64,000 bases of DNA from Gracilimonas sp034520725 (lineage in GTDB: Bacteria > Bacteroidota > Rhodothermia > Balneolales > Balneolaceae): positions 1-64,000 of the forward strand of contig JAXHNH010000013.1 of the NCBI GenBank assembly GCA_034520725.1, read 5' to 3'. Numbering within the stretch: the stretch's first letter is position 1; each line of letters opens with the position of its first letter. Of the stretch, positions 37,582-46,302 are shown piece by piece. Under the pieces are notes generated by a model. It made no database searches and was not told the DNA's origin. It was given only the letters and a program-made list of their open reading frames with translations. The position numbers were made by a program, and so were the translations under genes.

Positions 37582-38424
37582 ATGAATAGATTAATTGCAG
37601 ATAGCGGGGCTTCTAAAACGGACTGGGTGTTGCTTGGGGATGGATCGCCTCAATTCATTCAGACCGAAGGACTTAACCCTCATCTCCTTACATCAGGGGA
37701 ATTTTTGAAGGTATTAGTTAATGAATTGAAGCCCAACCTATTAGGGAGATCAGTTGAGGAGATTAGGTTTTTTGGGTCGGGATGCGGTTCACCTGAAAAA
37801 AAACGGGAAGTGGAGCAGTACCTGAGAGAAGTGTTTGAGTTTGCTGAGATCTCTGTGGGAACCGATCTTGATGCAGCCGGCATTGCGCTGTTTGGAAAGG
37901 AATCAGGATTAGTTGGTATTCTGGGAACCGGTTCGAGTGCGGCTTATTTTGAGAATGGTGAAGTGGCGGACCAGATGCCATCGGTTGGATTTCCAGAAGG
38001 GGATGAGGGAAGTGGCAGTTATATCGGCAAGCGGATCATGAAATTATATGCCTCCGGTGACCTGCATATGGACCTCAGATATTATCTGGATCATCATGTG
38101 GAGGAGGATATCGAGAAGATGACGCTGATGTTCAAAAAGACTAAAGAAGCCAAGCTGTTTGCCGGTGAGATCTGTAAGGTGATGGGACCTAAGGCGCATT
38201 ATCCACAAATACAGCAGATCATACATGATGGATTTAGAATCTACCTGACCAAAGTAAAAGAACATTTTCCGGATGAAGTTGCATCACAGGATATGAGTTT
38301 TGTTGGATCGATCGCGTCAATATTTGAATCGGAATTACGATCTGAATGCAGGCAAATGGGCATCGAGGTGGGATCGGTGGTGAGGTCGCCGGTGGAGCAT
38401 TTGGGGCTTTATTTTAGGGGTTAG
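37582..38424 (+). CDS. BadF/BadG-type ATPase, N-acetylglucosamine kinase-like
   Basis: A 280-residue ASKHA-fold kinase. Phosphate-1 motif LIADSGASKTDWVLLG at the N-terminus, GLVGILGTGSSAAYF (phosphate 2) and the SVGFPEGDEGSGSYIGKR segment are typical of N-acetylglucosamine-kinase-like proteins of Bacteroidota, which phosphorylate amino sugars, perhaps in cell-wall recycling. The C-terminal adenosine motif is SFVGSIASIF. Substrate is inferred only. Its stop codon lies within the right-hand TTAGG repeat cluster. Confidence 0.78.
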   Translation: MNRLIADSGASKTDWVLLGDGSPQFIQTEGLNPHLLTSGEFLKVLVNELKPNLLGRSVEEIRFFGSGCGSPEKKREVEQYLREVFEFAEISVGTDLDAAGIALFGKESGLVGILGTGSSAAYFENGEVADQMPSVGFPEGDEGSGSYIGKRIMKLYASGDLHMDLRYYLDHHVEEDIEKMTLMFKKTKEAKLFAGEICKVMGPKAHYPQIQQIIHDGFRIYLTKVKEHFPDEVASQDMSFVGSIASIFESELRSECRQMGIEVGSVVRSPVEHLGLYFRG

Positions 38425-38477
38425 GGGTTAGGTTTTAGGTGTTAGGTGTTAGGTTCAAGGTTTTAGGTTTTAGGTTA
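38411..38477. repeat. TTAGG-rich short tandem repeats, right copy
   Basis: About eight copies of TTAGGGG, TTAGGTG or TTAGGTTT cover the kinase-like stop codon and the gap before tatD. Because the repeats are open in one frame, an upstream start for tatD is possible by frame but not credible. Confidence 0.7.
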
Positions 38478-38540
38478 CTGATCGCTGAAGAAATTGTTTA
38501 TTTTTGGGGAATTTTTAAAGGGTTAGAAAGACTTTTTTAT

Positions 38541-39311
38541 ATGATTGACACGCATTCGCATATATATTTGGAGCAATTTGATAAGGACAGGGATGAGGTG
38601 AACAGGAGAGCGGCGGAGGCCGGGGTGACCGGTATCTTTATGCCGGCTATTGACCTGGATTCCATTGCCCGGATGGAGGTGCTTCAGCATCCTGATATCA
38701 CATTTTATAAAATGGCCGGGATCCATCCCTGCGATGTGCCGGAGGAGCTGCCCGGCGACCTGGAATCACAGTTGCTGACATTAAATGGGAGGGAGGATTT
38801 CTATGGTGTAGGCGAAACCGGGCTCGATTACTACTGGAGTACAGATCTGGTAGAGCAGCAAAAAGAGAGTTTTCGATTACATTGCAAAGTGGCCAAAGAG
38901 GTTCAAAAACCGGTCATTATTCACAACCGGGAGAGCACGGATGACATGCTGGAGATCATTGACATGGAACAGGACGGAAGTCTGACGGGGATCTGGCACT
39001 GCTTCAACGGAAGCGTGGAAGAGGGCAAACGGGCGATCGATATGGGGCTCCATCTCGGCATTGGCGGGGTAGTCACCTTTAAGAATGGCGGGGTAGATAA
39101 GACAGTAGCTCAGCTTCCACTGGACAAGATGATCCTGGAGACCGACGCGCCCTATTTGTCGCCCACGCCCAAGCGGGGCAAGCGCAACGAGCCGGCCTTC
39201 ATGAAGTTCACAGCAGAGAAATTAGCCGATATCTTTGGGTTGAGCCTGAAAGAGGTGGATGAACAGACCACCGAGACCGCCAAACAGTTGTTTGGCTTAA
39301 ACCAGCGTTGA
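38541..39311 (+). CDS. tatD: TatD-family metal-dependent hydrolase
   Basis: A 256-residue TIM-barrel nuclease/hydrolase. Metal ligands lie in MIDTHSHIYLEQFDKD, VGETGLDYYW, KPVIIHNRESTDDML, IWHCFNGSVEEG and ILETDAPYLSPTPKRGKRNEP. ATG at 38541 gives the canonical MIDTHSH start; a longer frame begins inside the repeats and is rejected. Family members are 3'-5' exonucleases or D-aminoacyl hydrolases. It is the last conserved chromosomal gene before the cassette region. Confidence 0.93.
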   Translation: MIDTHSHIYLEQFDKDRDEVNRRAAEAGVTGIFMPAIDLDSIARMEVLQHPDITFYKMAGIHPCDVPEELPGDLESQLLTLNGREDFYGVGETGLDYYWSTDLVEQQKESFRLHCKVAKEVQKPVIIHNRESTDDMLEIIDMEQDGSLTGIWHCFNGSVEEGKRAIDMGLHLGIGGVVTFKNGGVDKTVAQLPLDKMILETDAPYLSPTPKRGKRNEPAFMKFTAEKLADIFGLSLKEVDEQTTETAKQLFGLNQR

Positions 39312-39794
39312 AAAAGACGAATAAGGTATTATCTTTGGGTAACTTACTATGTGAACATTATCCGACGGGGTTATGCGACATCACCGTCGCATAAAAACTT
39401 AAAAGATGTGCTTGGGCCGTTTAATGACCTTTTTAAGAATATTATACGACGTCTCATAAGATAGCCCATGTCGCATATTAATATGTTAAGCATATTTCAT
39501 ATATCTACTTTTAAAAAACTGAAATGCCAGACATCGTAGTTTTCGAATCATGTAAGCGGAAAGAGTACATTGATATGAGTTGCCTCTTCTCGGGAATTTT
39601 AATCGGAATAATGTTTTATGAATTCTTCATTGATATTTCAGAGCCTTTCCAAAACGCTTGTGGCACTTAACTATTTTCAGCCGAACATACGGAACTACTT
39701 TTAGCTTGCATCTACCGTGAGAGTATAGGAATGCGTAACATTCCTCTCAAATGGTAATATTCCGGTCATGGGTTCCAGGCTAAAGCAAAATGCG
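39312..39794. other. Gene-free boundary region with recombinase-site-like arms
   Basis: No credible gene lies in these 483 bp. A perfect inverted repeat TTATGCGAC-atcacc-GTCGCATAA sits at 39371-39394, and related arms TTATACGAC, GTCTCATAA and GTCGCATAT recur between 39443 and 39478, followed by GTTAAGC at 39484-39490. A hairpin with an 11-bp interrupted stem (GGAATG-cgtaa-CATTCC core) lies at 39718-39749. The region separates tatD from the first attC-like site. Confidence 0.6.
39371..39478. repeat. Clustered inverted arms TTATGCGAC/GTCGCATAA
   Basis: Two perfect 9-bp inverted arms with a 6-bp spacer, plus three degenerate arms within 90 bp. The layout (short inverted arms around a 6-bp spacer) is what tyrosine recombinase core sites look like, though the arm orientation is opposite to that of dif. 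Binding protein unknown. Confidence 0.5.
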
Positions 39795-39918
39795 CCTTAA
39801 CAAATGCGTTTTAAATCGGACGCGGACGGGGTGCGATCGAACTTGATTGCGAGGAATTAATTTCGCTACTTCAAAGAAATTTTAATCCCCGCGCCGTTTA
39901 AACGCTGGGTCGTTATGC
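39795..39918 (+). repeat. attC-like site A
   Basis: The left box CCTTAAC and right box GTTATGC enclose complementary arms: GCGTTTTAAATCGGACGCGG near 39807 pairs with CCGCGCCGTTTAAACGC near 39889. A 36-bp internal stretch (39861-39896) is identical to site E. No gene lies in the preceding 480 bp. Confidence 0.72.
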
Positions 39919-39970
39919 CTTCCTAAAACAATTTCGTTGCATGGATACCGTTAATCCATTAATTTAAAGA

Positions 39971-40261
39971 ATGATCAAATCATTTGGAGATAAAGCAACA
40001 TCAGATCTGTTTCATGGAAATTCGAGCAGCAAGGTTCGTAAACTTCCAACTCAAATCCTTGATTCAGCGATCTACAAATTAGATATACTGAAAGCAGCTA
40101 CTTCCTTAGATGATTTGCAGTCACCTCCAGGTAATAGATTAGAAGCACTGCGTGGAGATCATAAAGGCTATCACAGTATTAGAATTAATGCCCAATGGAG
40201 AATCATTTTTCGTTGGGATGATTCCAGTGCGTTTGATGTAGCCATTGTTGATTATCATTAG
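39971..40261 (+). CDS. higB: HigB/RelE-type mRNA interferase toxin
   Basis: A 96-residue RelE-fold toxin with IKSFGDKATSDLFHG at the start, LQSPPGNRLEALRGDHKGYHSI (in parts) and the C-terminal INAQWRIIFRWDD...VDYH typical of HigB toxins, which cleave mRNA on the ribosome. The antitoxin gene follows after a short gap, toxin first as in higBA loci. It is the first gene of a compact cassette between sites A and B. Such pairs stabilise cassette arrays. Confidence 0.9.
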   Translation: MIKSFGDKATSDLFHGNSSSKVRKLPTQILDSAIYKLDILKAATSLDDLQSPPGNRLEALRGDHKGYHSIRINAQWRIIFRWDDSSAFDVAIVDYH

Positions 40262-40276
40262 AAAAAGGTGAAACCC

Positions 40277-40561
40277 ATGATTCCACAAAACAGAATAACC
40301 ACACATCCCGGTACGATTCTACTCAAAGAGTACCTTGAACCGATGGAATTAACTCAGAAAGAATTAGCGGATCATTTAGATATTCCCATTCAACGGATTA
40401 ATGAAATTGTACGGGGTAAAAGAGGTATTTCTTCGAATACCGCTTGGTTGCTATCAAAAGCTTTAAATACCTCTCCCGAGTTTTGGTTAAATCTACAGGC
40501 TATGCATGATTTATCCTCGAATCGACCAAGCAAAGAAATTGCTCCACTTAAAGCGGTTTAG
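40277..40561 (+). CDS. higA: HigA-family antitoxin
   Basis: A 94-residue HTH (XRE-type) antitoxin: HPGTILLKEYLEPMELTQKELADHL, then IPIQRINEIVRGKRGISSNTAWLLSKALN (in parts) and SPEFWLNLQ. It neutralises the HigB toxin and probably represses the operon. ATG at 40277 is chosen because AAGGTG lies at good distance; a GTG at 40268 would add three residues. Its stop codon touches attC-like site B, the compact arrangement expected of a gene cassette. Confidence 0.9.
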   Translation: MIPQNRITTHPGTILLKEYLEPMELTQKELADHLDIPIQRINEIVRGKRGISSNTAWLLSKALNTSPEFWLNLQAMHDLSSNRPSKEIAPLKAV

Positions 40562-40676
40562 GCATAACAAGCGCATCAACTGGGGACGCGGACGTGCCGT
40601 TGGTTTTCGGTGTTGCTTGTTTAGAAATATTAGCCGTTAATTAACTCATAATCTCCGCGCCCGTTTTGTGTTGGGC
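40562..40676 (+). repeat. attC-like site B
   Basis: Boxes GCATAAC and GTTGGGC; inner arms CAACTGGGGACGCGGA and TCCGCGCCCGTTTTG are complementary with one unpaired base. It begins at the higA stop codon. Confidence 0.82.
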
Positions 40677-40704
40677 CATTATATTTCTAACTCAAAATTC
40701 AATC

Positions 40705-41463
40705 ATGCGACTATTTCATCATCTTGTAAAAATAGTTACTGTTCTCATTATCGTTCTATTTGCTTCTACTGATTTTGCCCAGGCTCAGATCTCTGTAGAA
40801 GGCGGTTTTTCAGTTGGTTTTAATCGACATACATTCAGTGTTGACGATGACAGTGGTATTCTACAACCTGGCATAGCACTGGCCGGAACATATGGTTTCC
40901 CTATTATTATCAAGAAAGATAAATGGGAACTGCATACAGGGTTCTATGGAAATGAGTTATCCCATTCATTTTATTTTGATATACCAAATGGTCCATACTT
41001 TAGCGCCAACGCTCTTTGATAGAATGGAATATCGAGTTTTAAAATACCGCTGCACGTTGGTAGCGCACTATACAATGGACAGAAGTAACAAGCCTGGCGC
41101 CCCCAACTTGGTTTTGCTTGGCTTACAAGCCAAAAGAACTGGGGTAACGGGTTACCTCAAGCGGAAGAGGTTTTTTATGGCGGCTTTGTACGAAAGATGT
41201 AACCTGTTGATAGAGCAGTAAAACAAGAATAAGTTTTCTAGCCGAGAGCCGGCATGGATATCAATTTTGCTATTTTCTGGGAACCAAACCTTACAGTCGG
41301 TGCTCACTATTCATTGGGGCTTCAAAGACGTGAAGTAGGTAGCATGATCACCTATGAAACAGACAACCAAACGTATCCTCAAAGGGACAATGATCTCAAG
41401 AGGATCTGGCTGGAAATTCAATCCGGTTTAACACGGCCATTATACAGGCAACAAAAAAACCAT
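40705..41463 (+). pseudogene. Outer-membrane beta-barrel gene with six in-frame stops
   Basis: One frame from the ATG at 40705 encodes a signal peptide (ending DFAQAQ) and a Bacteroidota-type beta-barrel. The frame stays open in sense for about 250 codons, apart from stops at 41017 (TGA), 41020 (TAG), 41086 (TAA), 41200 (TAA), 41230 (TAA) and 41239 (TAG). Barrel-like stretches continue across the stops, for example SFKIPLHVGSALYNG, RPQLGFAWLTSQKNWG and MDINFAIFWEPNLTVGAHY. There is no indel. All six stops could come from CGA, CAG or CAA by C-to-T change. It is a cassette between sites B and C. No protein beyond the 104-residue N-terminus is expected. Confidence 0.72.
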
Positions 41464-41467
41464 AGAA

Positions 41468-41598
41468 ATATAACCCGCGCATTAAGTGGGACGTACCTCG
41501 CCGTTGGCTGCCGATTTCGATTTTGTCAGTTTCCGTAGTACATTTTAATCAAACATTAACGCGATTTTGCACGCCCCTTATGCGCCAAACCGTTATAA
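41468..41598 (+). repeat. attC-like site C
   Basis: Boxes ATATAAC and GTTATAA; arms GCGCATTAAGTGGGACGT and ACGCCCCTTATGCGC pair with one extra base on the left arm, the hallmark of attC. At 131 bp it is the longest of the set. Confidence 0.85.
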
Positions 41599-41717
41599 AG
41601 CGGTCTGTAACCAGATTGCAGCATTCAGATTATCATATGTATTTTGCAATCCAGTAAAAACAGATTTCCGGTCAAGTAAATACAATTACCCAGATAAAAC
41701 TATAATCAATCATCAAG

Positions 41718-42287
41718 ATGGTTGGAAAAGCTTTAAAAAATATTTTTGATCCATTTGTTGAGTTGGATATTCAGATTTGGGAGAATTTTGCTGAGTTGGG
41801 TGAAGTCTTGGATTTTCCTAAGGAAACCATTTTAAAAGAACCACATACGACAGAAAATTATTTGCTTATTTTGATAGAAGGATGTGGTGGAAACCTGATT
41901 TGGAGTAAGAATAATTTTGTCTGTGTGGATATTTCCTTTGAGAATGATTTCTTAATGGATTACATGTCATTCACATTGCAAGAGCCAACACCCATTGAAG
42001 TAAGACTTTTTGATGACTCAACCGTTTTTCGCATACCATATTCGCGGTTTCAACAGACAATGAACCAAGGAAATTATGGGGAGAAAATCACCAGACTGGT
42101 TGCAGAGGCATCGTTCATCGACAAGCAGCAACAACAGATAGACTTACTAACGAAAACTGCCAAAGAGAGATATTTACAGCTTATCAATACCGAAAAGGAG
42201 ATTAACAAAATACCGTTAAAATATCTGGCATCTTACCTCGGAATAACCCCACAGAGTTTAAGCAGGATCAGAGCAGAAAAGATGTAA
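41718..42287 (+). CDS. Crp/Fnr-family transcriptional regulator
   Basis: A 189-residue protein with an N-terminal cyclic-nucleotide-binding-like beta roll (about 20-120) and a C-terminal helix-turn-helix ending in KIPLKYLASYLGITPQSLSRIRAEKM, the common form in Bacteroidota. Effector-binding residues are not obvious, so it may sense something other than cAMP. It lies 70 bp before a CPBP protease in the same interval between sites C and D and may control it. Confidence 0.85.
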   Translation: MVGKALKNIFDPFVELDIQIWENFAELGEVLDFPKETILKEPHTTENYLLILIEGCGGNLIWSKNNFVCVDISFENDFLMDYMSFTLQEPTPIEVRLFDDSTVFRIPYSRFQQTMNQGNYGEKITRLVAEASFIDKQQQQIDLLTKTAKERYLQLINTEKEINKIPLKYLASYLGITPQSLSRIRAEKM

Positions 42288-42356
42288 CAGTTATCATATG
42301 GTAATTGGTTTATAAAAATGAATGTCTATTATTCTTTTTTATAATTCATTCAATTT

Positions 42357-43073
42357 ATGACAAAAATTACCATGCAAAACTCAGCACCTCCAACTCCGAT
42401 TCCTGTACCTAAAATAATAGCCGTACTTGCAGGCTTCCCTATTATTGCGACACTCATTTCATTATTACTGATAAATCGTACCCTAATTACCGATTTGGGC
42501 TTGGATTTTGTTAACACATTTTGGACAATTATTATCGTTTGGTACGTAGTGCAGATTTTTATCGTATCTAAAGTCATAGAAGCATCCGGCTGGGGCTGGA
42601 GTGATATTGGATTTACGTTGTCAAAAATGAAAACCATCTATTTGATATCAGGGTTTCTACTTTTAGCCTATGGCTTACTTTTATTTATAGAATTGGCTTT
42701 GGCAAATAGTGTAGTTGATAGTGAGAAACTTCAGTCCATTTCCGGTCTGACACCAAAAACCACAACATCAAGGTTTATATTTATTTTTATGGCACTGGCC
42801 GCAGGAATATCGGAGGAGATCGTTTACAGAGGTTTTGCCATAAAAGCATTGGAAAGTCACAATATCAACAAGTGGTTTGCTGTAGTTCTTGCTTCAATAC
42901 CATTTATTTTTCAGCATGGGTTAAAGTCTATTGACCAGTTTTGGTGGTTTCTTATTACTGGAGTTTTCTTTGGAATACTATTTATAGCACGTAAAAACCT
43001 TACGTTAAATATCATCATTCATTGGTTAGTTATTCTATCCGCAATGGTAGCTGTTTTACAGGTCATCCAATAA
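42357..43073 (+). CDS. CPBP-family intramembrane metalloprotease
   Basis: A 238-residue membrane protein with about seven hydrophobic segments and the Abi/CAAX-protease motifs: SEEIVYRGF (EExxxR), FIFQHG and a final IIIHW. Family members process prenylated or other membrane substrates and include bacteriocin-immunity proteins; immunity or defence would suit a cassette, but no bacteriocin gene is near. It ends 18 bp before site D. Confidence 0.88.
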   Translation: MTKITMQNSAPPTPIPVPKIIAVLAGFPIIATLISLLLINRTLITDLGLDFVNTFWTIIIVWYVVQIFIVSKVIEASGWGWSDIGFTLSKMKTIYLISGFLLLAYGLLLFIELALANSVVDSEKLQSISGLTPKTTTSRFIFIFMALAAGISEEIVYRGFAIKALESHNINKWFAVVLASIPFIFQHGLKSIDQFWWFLITGVFFGILFIARKNLTLNIIIHWLVILSAMVAVLQVIQ

Positions 43074-43091
43074 AAACCCTGCGAGCTCACT

Positions 43092-43211
43092 TTATAACCA
43101 GCGCTTTAACTCGGACTTGGCCCTTCATAGCATTTTATTAAAATTTTCTGAGTTGCACTACATTCCTTTTTTTATCACTTTATCATGCAGTTATGGCAAA
43201 GCCGGTTATGC
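43092..43211 (+). repeat. attC-like site D
   Basis: Boxes TTATAAC and GTTATGC. Inner arms (CCAGCGCTTTAAC on the left, GTTATGGCAAAGCCGG on the right) pair only imperfectly, so this site is weaker than B, C or F. Confidence 0.6.
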
Positions 43212-43645
43212 TCAAAGCCTTTAGCCGTAATTCATTGCTATCTATCCAGTTCAATTTTTACGGTTAATATTTGCATTAAACGGTGCAAATTGCAGGTATT
43301 GACTCCCCTTCTCCTGTTACTTCTATTTTAAATCCGTATGAGTTTGTTGATTGAGCATCAGCCTCAGTAGCTGAGACTGATTACACATATAAGTAGATAA
43401 GTACTGAAAGTACTTCAGACTTATTGATTGCATCATAATAGATTTCAGTGTTTAACATTTCCAGAGAATCCCACCACAAAGAATTGATGATTCGTTGAGT
43501 ATCCTGCCTGATTGAATGAGTGCATCAGTACTGTAAAATACTGATTGACGGACACTCCCCGGACCATTACCATATGAACCCACCTTGGTTTTCTTATATC
43601 CCGCAATTTGTATATTCCGTCCAACCGATCAATCAAATCGCACAG
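43212..43645. other. Gene-free region before the peptidase pair
   Basis: No credible coding sequence. A frame from 43520 is open into the M14 gene, but its first 42 residues lack signal-peptide character, so this stretch is treated as the leader of that gene. Confidence 0.5.
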
Positions 43646-46264
43646 ATGTTTTTACGACGTTTTCTTTCTGCTTTTCTGCTATTCTTTTTAATACCGTTTT
43701 GTCAGCATGTTTGGGGACAAAGCGGTTTTATGCCGGACGAAATTTCTTACGATCCCGGCATCACAACTCCGGCGGAAGCGTTTGGACATGAGCTGGGTGA
43801 ACAAACGGTTCGTTACGATCAGATCATCCACTATTTTCAAACCCTGGCGGCAGAGTCGGACCGGATATCGACGGAGATCGTAGGTTATTCTGTGGAAGGG
43901 CGTCCTATTGTGATGCTTGCCATCACCTCTCCCGGAAACCACGAGAATTTGGAGCAGATTCGCCGGAACCACCTGGCGCAATATGGTTACGAGAGGAGGG
44001 ATGCGGAACCTGAAATGGAAGACACCCCGGTGGTCACCTGGCTTGGGTTTGGCGTGCACGGAGCGGAAGCGGCCGGGCTGGAGGCATCGATTCCCACAGT
44101 GTACCACATGGCTGCCGGCCAAGGCCCGGAGATGGAGCAGGTGCTGCAAAATAGTGTCGTATTAGTTGTTGCAGCTATGAATCCCGACGGCCATGCAAGG
44201 AGAATCAACCACTCTCTCAGGTTTACTTCCAATACCGTGGTGCGCAACGGAGATCACGCCGGCCATGAGCTCTGGACCCGGCAGCGTACCAACCATTACG
44301 GTTTTGATCTGAACCGGCAGTGGCTGTTGGTCAATCAGCAGGAGGCTAAAGTCTGGGTACCGCTGTGGCACCGGTGGAAACCAAATTTCAGCGCCGACTT
44401 CCATGAAATGGGCACCACATCGGTTCGTCCTTCTACCTATTACTTTTCCCCCGGCAACCGCGTCCGCACCAACAGGGTGATCCCTGATGAGCTGAGGCCG
44501 TTAAAACAGCATTTTGCGGATTATTACAAAGAAGCCCACGATCAGCTTGGGACTCTTTATTTTACTGAAGAGGTTTATGACAACTTTTATACGGGAACCG
44601 GTTCAACCTATCCTGACCTGTACGGCTCCTCCGGTGCACTGTTTGAAGCCGGTACGGCACACCTGGTGGAACTGGATACCCCGCTTGGCCGGTGGTCTCT
44701 TGCCGGCAATATCGAATTGCATTTCCACTCGGCGCTGGCCAGTATCGTTGCCGCCGTTGAGCTGCGGGATGAACTGAAAGACTACCGCACATCTTTTTTT
44801 GAGTTGACCCATGAAGAAGCCGCACAGGATCCCCGTGCCGGGTTTGTTTTTACGTCGCCCGATGCTTCAAGGCTGGCTGACTTTATACGGATTTTGAATA
44901 CCCATGAAATCGACGTTTACTCGCTTGCCCGGGATCTGACGGCAGACGGCAAATCGTATACAGCCGGTGAAGCCTGGCTTGTACCGGTTGAGCAGGATTC
45001 CTATCGCATGATTCGGTCCATATTTGACCGCGTAACCGACTTTGAAGAACCGGGATTTTCAGATGTAACCGCATGGACACTGCCGCTGGCATATAATCTT
45101 GACTACACATCCATCGGACGGGATCGGTGGAGTACCGGCTTATTGGGAGAACCGGTTACAAGAGTTGATGCGCAAGCTGATCCGCCTGCCAGGGCAACTT
45201 ACGGATACATATTTTCATGGGATGATCATTTTGCACCAAGAGCACTCTTTCGGCTCCTGGATCAGGGGGTAATTGCTCGTGCTGCACAGACTCCGTTGGA
45301 AGTGCATACTGGCCGTGGAGAACGTTCATTCGGCCGGGGCTCGATCTTTATTCCGCTTAGGGGACAAACCCTGCCTGAAGACCGGCTTTACGAACTCGTC
45401 TCAAAAATCACAGAGCGGGAAGGAATCGAGGTGCACGCCTTACATACCGGTAACACCTTGAATGAAGGTGCTGATTTCGGAAGCGGAAGGGCGTTTGGCA
45501 CCCTGGAGCGACCCGAAATTCTCCTGCTGTTTGATGACGGTATCCAGCATTTTGATATGGGGCATATCTGGCACCTGCTGGATGTAGATATGGAGATGCC
45601 GGTGGTTCTGAAACAGAAAAACCGGATCCAGGAAATTGAGTGGAGCCGTTATACGCATATCATCCTGCCGGGTGGCTGGGATGTCTCGTTGAGTGAACCG
45701 GCAACCGACCGCCTGAAGCAGTGGATCCGTGAAGAAGGAGGAACCTTTATTGCCCTGGTTCAGGCGGCTGAATGGGCGCAGGAAGAACTGCTCGGCCTTG
45801 AACCTCACACCGATCGTACAATTCAAGGTATTCCCGGATTACGGTTTGACCTGGATGAGCTGTCATTGCGTGAATCGGAGGATGTGGTATCCGGGGCCAT
45901 CTTTGCCGGCGATCTGGACCTCAGCCACCCGCTTGGGTTTGGCTTCCACAACCGGATGCTTCCCAGCTATCGCAACACATCCATTGTGCTGGCTACTCCC
46001 GATAACCCGGTGGCCACCGTCATCCGGTATCACGAAGATCCGCTTCTGGCAGGATATGCCTCCGAACGGCGCAGAAACGAAATCGGGGGATCGCCCATGC
46101 TGATTGCAGAACGTTTCGGAGCCGGTACCATCATACTGATGACCGACAACCCTAATTTTCGCGGTTACTGGCCGGGTACCAGCAAATTGTTGATGAACAG
46201 CCTCTTTTATTCCAAATTGTTCAGATCCCCTCGCAACCCGGGCGGTGCAAGAATCCGGCGGTAG
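43646..46264 (+). CDS. M14-family zinc carboxypeptidase, exported
   Basis: An exported protein of 872 residues from the ATG at 43646, chosen because it begins a signal peptide (MFLRRFLSAFLLFFLIP, cleaved after about HVWGQ). The M14 catalytic domain has zinc ligands in GFGVHGAEAAGLEAS (HxxE) and FSADFHEMGTTS (His), and AAMNPDGHARR and HYGFDLNRQW. The C-terminal 250 residues carry a glutamine-amidotransferase-like fold with IILPGGWDVSLSE. Family members release C-terminal amino acids from peptides. Base composition is visibly GC-richer than the cassette genes around. It pairs with the S9 peptidase gene 38 bp downstream. Confidence 0.85.
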   Translation: MFLRRFLSAFLLFFLIPFCQHVWGQSGFMPDEISYDPGITTPAEAFGHELGEQTVRYDQIIHYFQTLAAESDRISTEIVGYSVEGRPIVMLAITSPGNHENLEQIRRNHLAQYGYERRDAEPEMEDTPVVTWLGFGVHGAEAAGLEASIPTVYHMAAGQGPEMEQVLQNSVVLVVAAMNPDGHARRINHSLRFTSNTVVRNGDHAGHELWTRQRTNHYGFDLNRQWLLVNQQEAKVWVPLWHRWKPNFSADFHEMGTTSVRPSTYYFSPGNRVRTNRVIPDELRPLKQHFADYYKEAHDQLGTLYFTEEVYDNFYTGTGSTYPDLYGSSGALFEAGTAHLVELDTPLGRWSLAGNIELHFHSALASIVAAVELRDELKDYRTSFFELTHEEAAQDPRAGFVFTSPDASRLADFIRILNTHEIDVYSLARDLTADGKSYTAGEAWLVPVEQDSYRMIRSIFDRVTDFEEPGFSDVTAWTLPLAYNLDYTSIGRDRWSTGLLGEPVTRVDAQADPPARATYGYIFSWDDHFAPRALFRLLDQGVIARAAQTPLEVHTGRGERSFGRGSIFIPLRGQTLPEDRLYELVSKITEREGIEVHALHTGNTLNEGADFGSGRAFGTLERPEILLLFDDGIQHFDMGHIWHLLDVDMEMPVVLKQKNRIQEIEWSRYTHIILPGGWDVSLSEPATDRLKQWIREEGGTFIALVQAAEWAQEELLGLEPHTDRTIQGIPGLRFDLDELSLRESEDVVSGAIFAGDLDLSHPLGFGFHNRMLPSYRNTSIVLATPDNPVATVIRYHEDPLLAGYASERRRNEIGGSPMLIAERFGAGTIILMTDNPNFRGYWPGTSKLLMNSLFYSKLFRSPRNPGGARIRR

Positions 46265-46302
46265 TCAACACAATCCAAGAATCTAAAATTCTCAAACCCA
46301 TT

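Noticed and set aside
38439..38540. N-terminal extension of TatD by 34 residues.
   Set aside because: It is translated from the TTAGG repeats, and the canonical MIDTHSH start lies at 38541.
39371..39394. Chromosome-dimer resolution site (dif).
   Set aside because: The 6-bp spacer fits, but the arms point the wrong way: dif has CATAA and TTATG facing the spacer, here they face outward.
43520..43645. 42-residue extension of the M14 peptidase.
   Set aside because: It would place the signal peptide internally; the ATG at 43646 directly starts it.
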